A DNA stretch of 64,000 nt from positions 23,394 to 87,393 of the forward strand of contig NZ_WHOL01000033.1 in the NCBI RefSeq assembly GCF_009745975.1. Reading direction: 5' to 3'. Below, in pieces: positions 1-10,642 of this stretch. Made by a program: the position numbers and the translations under genes. This DNA is from Actinokineospora pegani. Lineage in GTDB: Bacteria > Actinomycetota > Actinomycetes > Mycobacteriales > Pseudonocardiaceae. The notes under the pieces are model-generated. The model was not told the DNA's origin, did no database searches, and saw only the letters and a list, made by a program, of their open reading frames with translations. Within the stretch, counting starts at the first letter, position 1, and every line of letters begins with the position of its first letter.

Positions 1-1835
<1,835 letters not shown>

Positions 1836-1839
<4 letters not shown>

Positions 1840-2582
1840 ACTACACCCTGCGCGTCTGGCGACAGGACGGCCCGGCCGCCGAGGGCCGCCTGGTCGACTA
1901 CGAGGTCGACGGCATCACCCCGGACATGTCCTTCCTGGAGGCCCTGGACCTGCTCAACGAGCGCCTCGTGCTCGACGGCGAGGAGCCGGTCGCCTTCGAC
2001 CACGACTGCCGCGAGGGCATCTGCGGCATGTGCGGCCTGATGATCGACGGCGTGGCGCACGGCCCGCAGCGCGCCACGACCACCTGCCAGCTCCACATGC
2101 GCTCCTTCGACCCCGCGCACCCGGTCGTCGTCGAGCCGTGGCGCGCCCACCCGTTCCCGGTCGTGCGCGACCTGGTGGTCGACCGCTCCGCCCTGGACCG
2201 CATCGTCGAGGCGGGCGGCTACATCAGCGCCCCCACCGGCTCGGCCCCCGAGGCCCACGCCGTCCCGGTCCCCAAGCCGGACGCCGACGAGGCCTTCGAG
2301 TCCGCCGCCTGCATCGGCTGCGGCGCCTGCGTGGCCGCCTGCCCCAACGGGTCCGCCTCCCTGTTCACCGCCGCCAAGGTGACCCACCTCGGCCTCCTGC
2401 CCCAGGGCCAGCCGGAACGGACCAGCCGCGCACGGGACATGGCACAGGCCCAGGACGACCTGGGCTTCGGCGGCTGCACCCAGACCGGCGAGTGCACGGC
2501 GGTGTGCCCCAAGGGCATCCCGCTGGAAACCATCTCCCGCATGAACCGCGACGTCCTGGGCGGCCTGCTGCGCTCCCGCTGA
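1836..2582 (+). CDS. sdhB: Succinate dehydrogenase/fumarate reductase iron-sulfur subunit
   Basis: A 248-residue electron-transfer subunit that passes electrons from the SdhA flavin to quinone. The N-terminal ferredoxin-like domain carries the [2Fe-2S] ligands in [15 protein letters not shown] (about residues 49-63). The C-terminal domain has [15 protein letters not shown] and [16 protein letters not shown] for the 4Fe-4S and 3Fe-4S clusters. GTG at 1836 is chosen because it overlaps the sdhA stop (GGTGA) and is preceded by GAGGAGC about 10 bases upstream. The length fits the short non-canonical Sdh type of mycobacteria (the Rv0247c type). It is the last gene of this operon; the next kilobase is gene-free. 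Confidence 0.96.
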
Positions 2583-3003
2583 CCTGCCCCGGCGGCAGAG
2601 TGGGACGCGGGTCGAGCAGTCCCTCACCGGCGTTGGCGTCGCGCCAGCGGAGGTAGACCGGAATCGACAGGCGCGGACCGCGTGCGCCTTGACCGGATTC
2701 GCCCACACCGAGCACGTCGGATCATGGCGTCAGGAGCTGTCGCAGCCGCACCGCTGAGCCTGTTCCTCCTCGCGCGATCCGCCGCAAGCGCCGGCCCTCG
2801 TAACCTGTCAACCGCCGCACCTCGAACCGGATCTGCCATCCACCCAGCCGGACGCCACCACGATCACATTCCCCAACCCCCGACCGACGCGTCACCAAAC
2901 CGGCCACCGTTCATGGACGCAGCACGAACTCCACCAACGCAAGCCCCCCATCAACCACGCCTAGCCCCGACCAGGACCCAATCGCCTTTCCACCAGCCCA
3001 CCC

Positions 3004-3110
3004 CGCGCGACACCAAACCCCACCACACCACCGGGGGCGGCCCTCAGCCCATTCTACCGGCTTCACCCGTTCGGCACGCTGAAGTCGATCATGCCTGTGG
3101 ACAACTCCAC
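3004..3110 (+). repeat. Dispersed repeat, alpha module, copy 1
   Basis: The copy begins CGCGCGACACCAAACCCCAC, runs through a GGGGGCGGCC and CCCATTCTACCGG block, and ends AAGTCGATCATGCCTGTGG. Near-identical copies lie at about 15501-15610 and 52076-52180. The 3' end contains TGTGGACAA (3096-3104), the reverse complement of TTGTCCACA, which is the actinobacterial DnaA-box consensus. It has no coding potential. Confidence 0.85.
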
Positions 3111-3376
3111 CGGGGGCCCAATGCCGCTTACTTAGCCCAGCGTGGGGGCGTGCGTGGTGATGGCGGCCGCGGAGATCGAGGCGTGGAAGCGTTCCGAACG
3201 CGAGAACACCGCACGACCGTGCCTGTCGACCACACCCCTGGTTCGGGTCCCCGAGTACGAGGTCCCGAGCAGGGGCGGCAGAACCGAGCCCATCCGGTCG
3301 CCTCACCCACCAACCCCGTGCGCGAGACGACCAAGCAAGTCGACACCGACCGGACCCCCACACCGTCCACCACCAC

Positions 3377-3495
3377 ACCCGCCCAACCAGGAAAAACACT
3401 AAGTAAGTGGCATTGTCCACTGGGGGCGTCCCGATACCCGTTCTACCGGCTTCACCCGCCTGGCATCCCGAGGTCGATCATGCTTGTGGATAACT
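3377..3495 (+). repeat. Dispersed repeat, beta module, copy 1
   Basis: This module starts CCACCACACCCGCCCAACC, has AACACTAAGTAAGTGG, then joins the alpha-type tail (TTCTACCGGCTTCACCCG and TCGATCATGCTTGTGG). Its terminal 9-mer is TGTGGATAA (3485-3493), the reverse complement of TTATCCACA, the classical DnaA box. A near match, TTGTCCACT, is at 3413-3421. Related modules lie at 15841-15950 and, inverted, at the end of the window. Confidence 0.8.
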
Positions 3496-3560
3496 TGAGG
3501 CCACCAGACGCGCTCCGGCCCAAAGGCTCCCGTCGAGCCACAGGCGCCGAGGCCGACTGC

Positions 3561-4439
3561 TCAGGCGGGGACCCAGTCCGCGTTGCCGCCACAGATGATC
3601 AAGGCGGCCAGGCCGGGGTCGCGGCGTTGCAGCCAGGCGGCCAGCGGGGCGGCGGCGGCCAGCTCGACCGCGAGCCGGAACTCCTGCCACAGCAGGTCGC
3701 GTGCGGCGACGATCGCCGAGTCCCCGATCAGGACCGACTCGACCTTCGCGCCGGAGAGCACGTCGAAGGGCACCTGGCCCAGCTTGCTCGCGCCCAGTGC
3801 CGAGGCCGTGATGGAGTCGACGTCGGTCTCGACCGGGCGCCCGGCCTCGATGGCGGCGTTCAGCGCGCGGCACCGGGTCGGCTCGACGGCGACCACCGGC
3901 AGGCCGTTGAGCGCCGTGCCCGCCGCCAGCCCACCGCCGCCCACCGCGACGAAGACCGACTCGACCTCGGGGGCCTCGGCGAGGATCTCGGCGGCGCAGG
4001 TGCCCTGGCCCGCGACGACGAGCGGGTGGTCGAAGGCGGGCACGTACGCCGCGTCCTCGACGGCCATGGCGGCGGCAGCGGCCTCGGCGTAGCAGGCGCC
4101 GTGCCGGATCAGCCGCGCGCCCTGCCGCTCGATCGTCGCCGCCTTCGCGGCGGGCACCGACTCCGGCACGTAGACCGTCGCGGGGATCCCCAGCAGCCGG
4201 GCGGCCGTGGCGACAGCGGCGCCGTGGTTGCCGCCGGACGCGGTGACCACGGCGGTGGGGCGCTCGTCCGCGCCCAAGAGCGCGTTCAGCGCGCCGCGCA
4301 GCTTGAACGACCCACTGAGCTGCATGTGGTCGAGCTTGAGGAGCACGTCCCGCCCCTCCACCGCCACCCGCACGAGAGGGGTCCAGCGGGCATAGGGAGC
4401 GATCCGCTCAGCCGCCCGGGCAACGTCTTCCTGATCCAC
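3561..4439 (-). CDS. PLP-dependent threonine/serine dehydratase family protein
   Basis: A fold-type II PLP enzyme of 292 residues, expected to deaminate threonine or serine to the 2-oxoacid and ammonia in the cytosol. The PLP lysine is in SGSFKLRGALNALL, the substrate loop is TASGGNHGAAVATAA, and the phosphate-binding glycine loop is VGGGGLAAG. It ends right after the catalytic core (CGGNADWVP), so it lacks the regulatory ACT domain of biosynthetic IlvA; that points to a catabolic or promiscuous enzyme. GTG at 4439 is chosen because GGAGGG lies 7 bases upstream. The next gene (4521) diverges from it across 81 bp. Exact substrate cannot be told from sequence. Confidence 0.88.
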   Translation of the reverse strand: MDQEDVARAAERIAPYARWTPLVRVAVEGRDVLLKLDHMQLSGSFKLRGALNALLGADERPTAVVTASGGNHGAAVATAARLLGIPATVYVPESVPAAKAATIERQGARLIRHGACYAEAAAAAMAVEDAAYVPAFDHPLVVAGQGTCAAEILAEAPEVESVFVAVGGGGLAAGTALNGLPVVAVEPTRCRALNAAIEAGRPVETDVDSITASALGASKLGQVPFDVLSGAKVESVLIGDSAIVAARDLLWQEFRLAVELAAAAPLAAWLQRRDPGLAALIICGGNADWVPA

Positions 4440-4520
4440 GACCAACCCTCCGTCAGACTCACCCCAAGATAAGCCCGCCCCCTCCACCCCGGCACCCGTG
4501 CCATCGACCACACTGCACGG

Positions 4521-5555
4521 GTGACCACCGCACCCTGGGCCCCCGGAGCCGCGACCGGAGTCGGCTCGCTGCCGGGCGCCGACCCCCGTGAAGCCGCCGC
4601 CGTGGTGCTGGGCGAACTCCCCGCGCTGCCGCACCTGCCCGAACTGCCCGGCCGGGGCCTGGGCGCGGACATGATCGGCCGGGCGGCGGCGCTGCTGGTC
4701 GACCTGGCCGTCGAGGTCGTGCCGTCCGGGTACCGGGTGACGGCCCACCCCGGCGGCGACCACCGGCGGGCCCACGACCTGCTGCGCCGGGACGTCGACG
4801 CGTTCGACGAGGCCGTGGAGCGGGCCGGGCGCCCCAACGCGGTCAAGGTCCAGGTGGCGGGCCCCTGGACCCTGGGCGCGGGCATCGAACTCCCCCGGGG
4901 CCACCGCGTCCTGACCGACCGCGGCGCGCTGCGCGAGTTCGGCGACTCCCTCGCCGAGGGCCTGACCCGCCACGTGGCCGAGATCACCAGGCGGACCGGC
5001 GCCCCGGTGGTCGTCCAGGTCGACGAACCCGGCCTGCCCGCCGTGCTCGCCGGGTCGCTGCCCACCGCCTCCGGCTACGGCATGGTCCCCCCGGTCCCCG
5101 CCCCGGAGGCCACGGAGGTGCTGGAGCGGTTCGTCTCAGCCGCCCGCCGGGCCTCCGGCCAGCCGGTGATCGCGCACTGCTGCGCCCCCCACCCGCCGAT
5201 CGACCTCCTCCGCGCGGCGGGCGCCGACGCGCTCGCGCTGGACGCGACCCTGCTCGAGGGCATCCCGGCTGCTTTGACCGACCAGTTCGGGGAGGCGTGG
5301 GACGCGGGGTTGACGATGTTCCTGGGGCTGGTCCCCAGCACGGACCCGGGTGTTCCGGTCACGCTCCGCCAGGTGGCCACGCCCGCGTTGCGGCTGGTGG
5401 ACAGGCTCGGGTTCGATCGGACCTTCTTGGCCACGCGCGCGGTCGCCACGCCTACCTGTGGGATGGCTGGGGCATCTCAGGGGTGGGCTCGTCAGGCGAT
5501 GGCCCTTGCTCGGGATCTGGGGAAGGCGTTCTTGGAGCCGCCGGACTCCTGGTGA
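4521..5555 (+). CDS. MetE-like (cobalamin-independent methionine synthase C-terminal family) protein
   Basis: This 344-residue protein resembles only the C-terminal catalytic barrel of MetE. It has GVGSLPG near the N-terminus, QVDEPGLPAVLAG in the middle, and the zinc-ligand-like AHCCAPHPP around residues 215-223; a late ATPTCGMAGAS may supply the last thiolate ligand. Full MetE is about 750 residues, so a stand-alone barrel probably uses a different methyl donor or acceptor. Its place matches Rv3015c of M. tuberculosis, near ligA and mnmA (gene order from memory). It starts at GTG 4521. The function as a methionine synthase is not established. Confidence 0.8.
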   Translation: MTTAPWAPGAATGVGSLPGADPREAAAVVLGELPALPHLPELPGRGLGADMIGRAAALLVDLAVEVVPSGYRVTAHPGGDHRRAHDLLRRDVDAFDEAVERAGRPNAVKVQVAGPWTLGAGIELPRGHRVLTDRGALREFGDSLAEGLTRHVAEITRRTGAPVVVQVDEPGLPAVLAGSLPTASGYGMVPPVPAPEATEVLERFVSAARRASGQPVIAHCCAPHPPIDLLRAAGADALALDATLLEGIPAALTDQFGEAWDAGLTMFLGLVPSTDPGVPVTLRQVATPALRLVDRLGFDRTFLATRAVATPTCGMAGASQGWARQAMALARDLGKAFLEPPDSW

Positions 5556-5637
5556 GGCTCGCGGGGGTGATTGTGTGTGGCCGGGGTCCGCTACGGCAGA
5601 TTCCCGGACTCCGAGCGACGGGGGGGCGTCGAGGTTG

Positions 5638-6254
5638 GTGAACCAGCTACCGGTACAGGCTCATGGACTCACGAAACGCTGGGGCGCGCGCACGGTGATC
5701 CAGGGCCTCGACCTGTCTCTCCCCGAAGGGGAGATCCTGGCCTTGACCGGTCGGTCCGGTTCGGGAAAGACCACGTTGTTGTCCGTTCTGGCGATGATCA
5801 CGGACTTTGACTGCGGCTCGCTGCGCTTGTTCGGTAGCGATGTCTCGTCGTTGTCGGCTGGTCAGCGTTCTGCGCTGCTGCGGGAGCGGATCGGGATTGT
5901 CTTCCGAACATCGAGCTGGGTTCGGGGCGAGGCGCGCTGCCGCACGCGGCGGAGATGCTCGCCTCGGTGGGACTGGGTGCGGCGATGAGCGCGTATCCGC
6001 GATCCCTGTCGCTCGGGGAGCAGCAGCGTGTGGCCGCGGTGCGCGCGTTGGCAAAACGGCCCGCCTTGGTGCTCGCTGACGAGCCGACGGCCAGTTTGGA
6101 CCGGGAGAACCGGGACGTCGTTCTCGGTCTCATCGAATCCGGCGCCGCTGGCGGCGCGTGTGTCGTGGTCGCGACCCACGACGACCACGTCGCGAACTGG
6201 GCGACCAGGCGAGTCAGGATCGACGCCACGGGCCTCGGTGGGGAGGTCGGCTGA
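5638..6254 (+). pseudogene. Broken MacB/LolD-type ABC transporter ATPase
   Basis: An ABC ATPase gene split by an internal deletion and frameshift. The first part (from GTG 5638) reads normally through Walker A GRSGSGKTTLL and up to IGIVF at about 5905. The second part resumes in another frame as LPNIELGSGRG (from 5901) and runs through the signature LSLGEQQR, Walker B ALVLADEPTASLD and the H-loop ATHDD to a TGA at 6252. Compared with the family, roughly 13-15 codons are missing at the joint, including the Q-loop glutamine after IVF. A single sequencing error cannot explain lost residues, so this is called a pseudogene. The permease gene follows 3 bp later and is intact. Confidence 0.8.
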
Positions 6255-6257
6255 CCC

Positions 6258-7472
6258 ATGAGCATCGTCAAGCTCGCACTGGTCGGGTTTCGAGGGATGT
6301 GGCGGCGCTATGTCTTCCTCACGGTTCTCGTCGGTCTCGTCCTCAGCGTGGGCGGCGCGGGACTGGTGGTGTCCGACAATTTCTCCGGGGTCGTTCGCGA
6401 CAGCATCGGCAACGGGGTGGGGGAGCGCCTCATCACCGTTGAGCCCAGTTTCACCGGGGGTGGGTCCGGCGAACTGCACACGGCGGCCTTGCGGGACCTC
6501 GTCTCGATCAAGGGCGTCGAGGGCGTCAGCGGGCACTACTTCCTCAGCGGAGACCTCGTCCTGACCGACAGCGCCAACGCGGTTCCCGTCACCGTCGTGC
6601 CAGTCTCGTCCGTGGTCGAGCCGCCACTTCGTGACGGCAGGCTTCCCGATGGCACGCCCACCGGGGTCGAGGTCGCGATTCCCGCGGTGGTTGACGGCGT
6701 GAGCACCAGCGATCGGCTCGGCACGACGATGCCGCTGGTCCGCAACGTCTCCGTCGCGCCGGGCGAGACCCGGTCCCAGACCGAGACCGTCACAGTGGTC
6801 GGGCTCGTCGACGAGCACTGGCAACTCGACGGCCGCAACCCCGTCTACGCACCACCAGAGGTCACCGACCAGTGGTTGGACGGCACCGGTGGCGCGGTCG
6901 AATCCGGCGTCCCCCGCGGGGGCTTCACCCGCGTCAGCGTCCTGGCCGACACCGGTGTCGACACCTCCGACGTCCTCGCTGCTATCCAGGCGAAACAGTA
7001 TCTGGCCAGCGCGGGAGTCCAACTCGACGGCAGCCTGCCCCGATCCCTCGACAGCTTTGCCGGAGTCGCGAAGGCGATGCGTTGGCTTGGCTCGATCGTC
7101 GGACTCGTCCTGGTCTTCTCGATGGTCCGCGCGCTGATGGCGGGCCGTTACCGCGAGATCGGAATCCTCAAGAGCCTGGGGTATCGACGGGCGACGATCG
7201 CGGCGGCGTTCGCGGGCGAAAGCCTGCTGGCCGCACTCCTGGGGTGTGTGTTGGGAGTCCTCGGGTGCTTCGCGGTGGCCCTGCTGGTCGGCAGGGCGGC
7301 GGCCACCGACATCCCCGACGGCGTCTCGTACCGCACGTTGGCGCTTCCGACAGCCAGTTACATCACCGTCCTCATCCCCGGTGCGCTCATCGCCGTCGCC
7401 GTGAGCACGTGGATTCCCATTTGGCGTGCAGTCCGCCGATCAGCCATGTCGATTCTGCAAAGCCACCGGTGA
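6258..7472 (+). CDS. MacB/FtsX-type ABC transporter permease
   Basis: A 404-residue membrane protein of the type VII ABC (MacB/LolC/FtsX) fold. One N-terminal helix (about residues 19-40) precedes a long extracytoplasmic domain (about 45-275). Three C-terminal helices follow, with the hallmark coupling stretch GRYREIGILKSLGYRRATI between the first and second. It starts ATG 3 bp after the ATPase remnant and probably depended on it. With that ATPase broken it is either an orphan on its way to decay or uses another ATPase, for example the one at 8909-9607. The stop is followed by a strong bidirectional terminator. Confidence 0.85.
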   Translation: MSIVKLALVGFRGMWRRYVFLTVLVGLVLSVGGAGLVVSDNFSGVVRDSIGNGVGERLITVEPSFTGGGSGELHTAALRDLVSIKGVEGVSGHYFLSGDLVLTDSANAVPVTVVPVSSVVEPPLRDGRLPDGTPTGVEVAIPAVVDGVSTSDRLGTTMPLVRNVSVAPGETRSQTETVTVVGLVDEHWQLDGRNPVYAPPEVTDQWLDGTGGAVESGVPRGGFTRVSVLADTGVDTSDVLAAIQAKQYLASAGVQLDGSLPRSLDSFAGVAKAMRWLGSIVGLVLVFSMVRALMAGRYREIGILKSLGYRRATIAAAFAGESLLAALLGCVLGVLGCFAVALLVGRAAATDIPDGVSYRTLALPTASYITVLIPGALIAVAVSTWIPIWRAVRRSAMSILQSHR

Positions 7473-7495
7473 CCTGCTCAAGACCACATGCAAGA

Positions 7496-7554
7496 CCCAG
7501 CGCCACCACCGCGGCTGCCCCTGGCACTGTCGCAGCCGCGGTGGTGGCGCTGGG
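7496..7554. terminator. Bidirectional hairpin between convergent permease genes
   Basis: A perfect 23-bp inverted repeat: CCCAGCGCCACCACCGCGGC plus TGC at 7496-7518 pairs with 7532-7554 across a 13-base loop. It lies between two genes that converge, as expected for a two-way terminator. There is no T-run, as is common in GC-rich actinomycetes. Confidence 0.85.
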
Positions 7555-7589
7555 CGGAAAGACTCAACGACCTCTTCCCTCGAACAGGC

Positions 7590-8909
7590 TCACGCCCGCA
7601 TCACCGTGGCGATGGGAATCCCAGCCGCCCGGATGGCGGGCAACAGCCCACCGAGAATCCCCGCGGCCACCCCGGCGACCACACCAGCGACCCCGGCCTG
7701 CCAGGGGAACGAGACATCGGCCAAGAGCGGCTCAGACGGACCGAACAGCGTCGAAGCCACTTCCAACGCCGCAGCCCCGGCACCGACCGCCGCCGCCGCG
7801 GTGAGCAAGCCGATGATCAGCGTCTCGGCGAGCACGATGCCCGCCAGCAGTACCCTCGGCGTCCCCACCGCCCGCCGCAGCGCGAACTCCTCGACCCGTT
7901 CGCCGACGGTGGCGAGACCGACGTTCAGGATTCCCGCGACCCCGATCAGCAGGACCAGGGCGGCCATGCCCAGGAAGATCCACCGCATCACGTCCAGTTG
8001 GCTGCCGATGCGGTCACGGGAGTCGACCGGTGAGGTGTAGATGTGCGTGACGTCGACCCCCGCGCCCGACAGCCGGGCGGTGAGGGTCTGCAAGGCGGGT
8101 TGGTCGGACGGCCACAGGTAGAGCTGCATCATGGTGCCCTGGCCCGTGCGGGGGTCGCTGCCCGCGTCGGCGGGGTTGAGCCAGGTGAACAGCTCGTCGG
8201 CGCGGATGTAGGCGGTGGGGGCGTAGCCGCCGTCGTCGATGACGCCGGTGATGCGGGGGGTGGTGTCGGCGCTGGCGCCGGGGACGCGCATCTGGGCGGG
8301 GACGGGGTGGGCGGCGAAGCCGTCGGCGGCTTCCTGGTTGAGCACCAGGCGCGGGGACAGCGAGGGCTCGCCGTCGAAGGACAGCCACTCGCCGGACTTG
8401 AGCGGGAAGGGGCGGAACTGGCGGATGTCGCCGGTCACGCCGACCAGCCGGACCTCGATGGCCTCGCCGGGTGGGGCGGGCGAGTCGTCCATCACCTGCG
8501 TGCACATGCCGTTGGCGTCGCACCGGACGGCGTAGCCGCCCTGGTCGCGGCTGGCGTGCTTGAACGGCTGCGCGCCCGGGTTGATCGGTGTCGTGCCCGG
8601 CTCACCGATGACCGCGCTGGTCTCAGTGGCGCCGACGATCCCGGGGTGGTCGGCGAGCAGGTCCGTGGTGATCGCCACGGTGTCCGGGCCGGGCGGCAGC
8701 CCGGCCCGGAGGCTGCCGTCCTTGCCCTGCTGCAGTTCGATGTCCGCGAGCAGCGCGCGGTTGGCGATCTCGGACCCGGCCTGCACCGCGACCACCGCGA
8801 GCACGCCGAGGAACAGGCTGATCATCGACAGCAGGGTGCGCAGCTTGCGGGCGCGGATGCTCTGCCCGCCGATGACCAGCGCGGAGCGGAAGCGACCGGA
8901 GAGCGCCAT
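7590..8909 (-). CDS. MacB-type ABC transporter permease
   Basis: A 439-residue permease, third gene of an adaptor-ATPase-permease operon. The N-terminal helix follows SIRARKLRTLLSMISLFLGV, typical of MacB. An extracytoplasmic domain spans about residues 45-290, then three C-terminal helices, with VEEFALRRAVGTPRVLLAG as the coupling motif. The start codon overlaps the ATPase stop by one base (TGATG), so the two are translationally coupled. It is a paralogue of the permease at 6258-7472 but only distantly similar. The likely role is mechanotransmission-type export of a lipid, peptide or antibiotic; the substrate is unknown. Confidence 0.88.
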   Translation of the reverse strand: MALSGRFRSALVIGGQSIRARKLRTLLSMISLFLGVLAVVAVQAGSEIANRALLADIELQQGKDGSLRAGLPPGPDTVAITTDLLADHPGIVGATETSAVIGEPGTTPINPGAQPFKHASRDQGGYAVRCDANGMCTQVMDDSPAPPGEAIEVRLVGVTGDIRQFRPFPLKSGEWLSFDGEPSLSPRLVLNQEAADGFAAHPVPAQMRVPGASADTTPRITGVIDDGGYAPTAYIRADELFTWLNPADAGSDPRTGQGTMMQLYLWPSDQPALQTLTARLSGAGVDVTHIYTSPVDSRDRIGSQLDVMRWIFLGMAALVLLIGVAGILNVGLATVGERVEEFALRRAVGTPRVLLAGIVLAETLIIGLLTAAAAVGAGAAALEVASTLFGPSEPLLADVSFPWQAGVAGVVAGVAAGILGGLLPAIRAAGIPIATVMRA

Positions 8910-9607
8910 CAGACCGCCACCCCCCGCGGCTCGGCGCGCAGCACGCCCTCGGTCAGCCGCACGACGCGGTGCATCCGGTTGGCGTGCGCGTGGTCGTGGG
9001 TGACCAGGATGAGCCCGCAGCCGCGGTCGGTGGCCGAGTGCAGCGCGTCGATGACCAGCGCGCCGGTCTCGGTGTCGAGCGCGCCGGTCGGCTCGTCGGC
9101 GAGCAGGACCTTGGGCTCGCGCACCAGGGCCCGCGCGATCGCGACCCGCTGCTGCTCGCCGCCGGACATCCGCGGCGGGCGCTGCTTGGCCAGGTGGGCG
9201 ATGCCGACGCGGTCCAGCGCGGCCATGACCTTGGCCCGGCGGGTGCGCCGCGACTCCCAGCCCTGCCCGTTGACCAGGGCCATCGCGACGTTCTGCGCGG
9301 CGGTGAGGTGCTTGAGCAGGAAGAACCGCTGGAAGACGAACCCGAACTCGGCGCTGCGCAGCCGGGCGGCGCGGCGCTCGGGGACGCGGGTGATGTCAGC
9401 GCCGCCCAGCAGGTACTGGCCGCTGTCCGCGCGGTCGAACAGGCCGATGACGCTGAGCAGCGTGCTCTTGCCGGAGCCGGAGCGGCCCAGGATGGCCACG
9501 CTGTCGCCCGCGTTCACCGTCAGGTCCACACCGGACAGGATCGGCCGGGGCTCGCCCTGCCCGGTCAGGGTCTTGCTCAGGCCGGAGAGCTCGATGAGGG
9601 CGGTCAT
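8909..9607 (-). CDS. MacB/LolD-type ABC transporter ATPase
   Basis: A complete 232-residue ATPase. Walker A is GRSGSGKSTLLS (about 39-50), the Q-loop is FGFVFQRFFLLKHLT, the signature MSGGEQQRVAIARAL, Walker B KVLLADEPTGALD, and the H-loop LVTHDHA. It is the energising subunit for the permease encoded next to it and possibly for the orphan permease at 6258. It starts 3 bases after the adaptor stop, so it is in one operon with 10591-7590. It serves as the intact comparison for the broken ATPase at 5638-6254, which has lost the segment equivalent to FQRFFLLKHLT. Confidence 0.93.
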   Translation of the reverse strand: MTALIELSGLSKTLTGQGEPRPILSGVDLTVNAGDSVAILGRSGSGKSTLLSVIGLFDRADSGQYLLGGADITRVPERRAARLRSAEFGFVFQRFFLLKHLTAAQNVAMALVNGQGWESRRTRRAKVMAALDRVGIAHLAKQRPPRMSGGEQQRVAIARALVREPKVLLADEPTGALDTETGALVIDALHSATDRGCGLILVTHDHAHANRMHRVVRLTEGVLRAEPRGVAV

Positions 9608-9610
9608 GCC

Positions 9611-10591
9611 TCAGCCCACCGGGCCCGGCTGCTGCGGCGCGGGCAGGCTGGGACCCGGCACCGCGAGCTTCTCGGTCCCGGTCAGGCCGGACCTGATCTC
9701 CACGACCTTGCCGTCGGTGATCCCGAGGACCACGTCGCGGGTCTGCCGGGAGCCGTCGGGGCCGAGCACGTCGACCTTGCCCGCGCCCTGCTTGCCCGCC
9801 ACGGCCTCGACCGGGGCGACGAGCACGCCGGTGGCCCGCGCGGTGACGACCTCGAGGGTCGCGGTGGCCCCGTTGATCAGCTTCACGTCGGCGGGCGGCG
9901 TGCACACCAGGCGCATACCGGTGGCCTCGGACGGCGAGCGGGTGTCCTTGGGCCGCTCGATGCCCGCGACGGGCGGGACCGGGGGCATGTCCCCGGGCGG
10001 CGCGGGCGGGGCGGCGGGGGGCGCGGGCGGCTCGGGGATGGACCCCGGCGGCAGCGCGGCGATGGTCCCGAGCACCGCGCAGTCGAACGGCCCCGGGCCG
10101 TTGGCGATCTGCGCCTTCACCGTCGCCAGCCCGTCGGAGAGCGTGTAGGCCTGCGCGCCGTCGATGTCGGCGACGAGCCCGTAGCCGCCGTGCTTCGCCG
10201 ACACCACCGGCATCCCCGCGGTCACCGTGGCCCGGTCGTCGACCAGCCTGCCCGCGAAGGTGGCCCCGGCCGGGACGTCGACCGGGGTGGGCTTGCCCTT
10301 GAGCCACACCGTCCCGGCCCGCGTGGGCTTGGTCGGCGTGCCCTTGCTGTCCTTGACCTCGAGGTAGCGCATCTCGCCGTCGACGGGCGCGACCAGGCCG
10401 AAGACCGGGTTGACGACGACCTTGCCGGTCAGGCTCACCTTGTTGGACAGGTCCTGCCTGGCCAGCTCCGCGGTCGTCAGCGTCGTCCCGCGCTGCTCGA
10501 GGCTGGGGACGGGCTGCTCCGCGGCGCCCGCCGAGCAGCCCGCGACGAGCACGGCGGTGGCGACGAGCGGGATGAGTGGTCGTCGGGTCAC
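9611..10591 (-). CDS. Lipoprotein adaptor of the MacAB-like exporter (HlyD/peptidoglycan-binding type)
   Basis: A 326-residue exported lipoprotein, first gene of the operon. The GTG start at 10591 gives a signal peptide with lipobox VAGC near residue 19. Motifs of periplasmic-adaptor proteins are visible: LTGKVVVNPVFGLVAPVDGE (barrel-sandwich entry) and GVLVAPVEAVAGK plus VVLGITDGKVVEIRSGL (membrane-proximal beta domain) near the C-terminus. A proline-rich stretch (about residues 180-215) interrupts the middle. In Gram-positive bacteria such adaptors act outside the membrane with MacB permeases. A G-rich ribosome site precedes the GTG. Two palindromes lie 52-80 bp upstream. Confidence 0.82.
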   Translation of the reverse strand: MTRRPLIPLVATAVLVAGCSAGAAEQPVPSLEQRGTTLTTAELARQDLSNKVSLTGKVVVNPVFGLVAPVDGEMRYLEVKDSKGTPTKPTRAGTVWLKGKPTPVDVPAGATFAGRLVDDRATVTAGMPVVSAKHGGYGLVADIDGAQAYTLSDGLATVKAQIANGPGPFDCAVLGTIAALPPGSIPEPPAPPAAPPAPPGDMPPVPPVAGIERPKDTRSPSEATGMRLVCTPPADVKLINGATATLEVVTARATGVLVAPVEAVAGKQGAGKVDVLGPDGSRQTRDVVLGITDGKVVEIRSGLTGTEKLAVPGPSLPAPQQPGPVG

Positions 10592-10642
10592 TGGGTCCCC
10601 CCAAGGGATAGCGGTCCGGGCGGCACACCCGGTAGGAACAGA

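Larger units (their letters stand above)
2583..3560. other. Gene-free convergent intergenic region
   Basis: This 978-bp stretch lies between the converging ends of sdhB and the dehydratase gene. Long open frames cross it, but they lack homology-like composition and ribosome sites and are read as chance frames in GC-rich DNA. It holds two modules of the window's dispersed repeat (annotated separately), with a partial inverted piece near 3118-3136 (AATGCCGCTTACTTAG) that mirrors the AAGTAAGTGGCATT segment at 3402-3415. I see no RNA gene or clear rho-independent terminator. Confidence 0.6.

Noticed and set aside
2682..4472. A 596-codon plus-strand frame over the intergenic repeat and the dehydratase gene
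   Set aside because: The second half is antisense to a gene with clear PLP motifs; the first half is repeat DNA read as Pro/Thr/His noise.
5638..6254. Programmed frameshift in the ABC ATPase
   Set aside because: About 13-15 conserved residues including the Q-loop are missing at the joint, so recoding could not restore a full protein.
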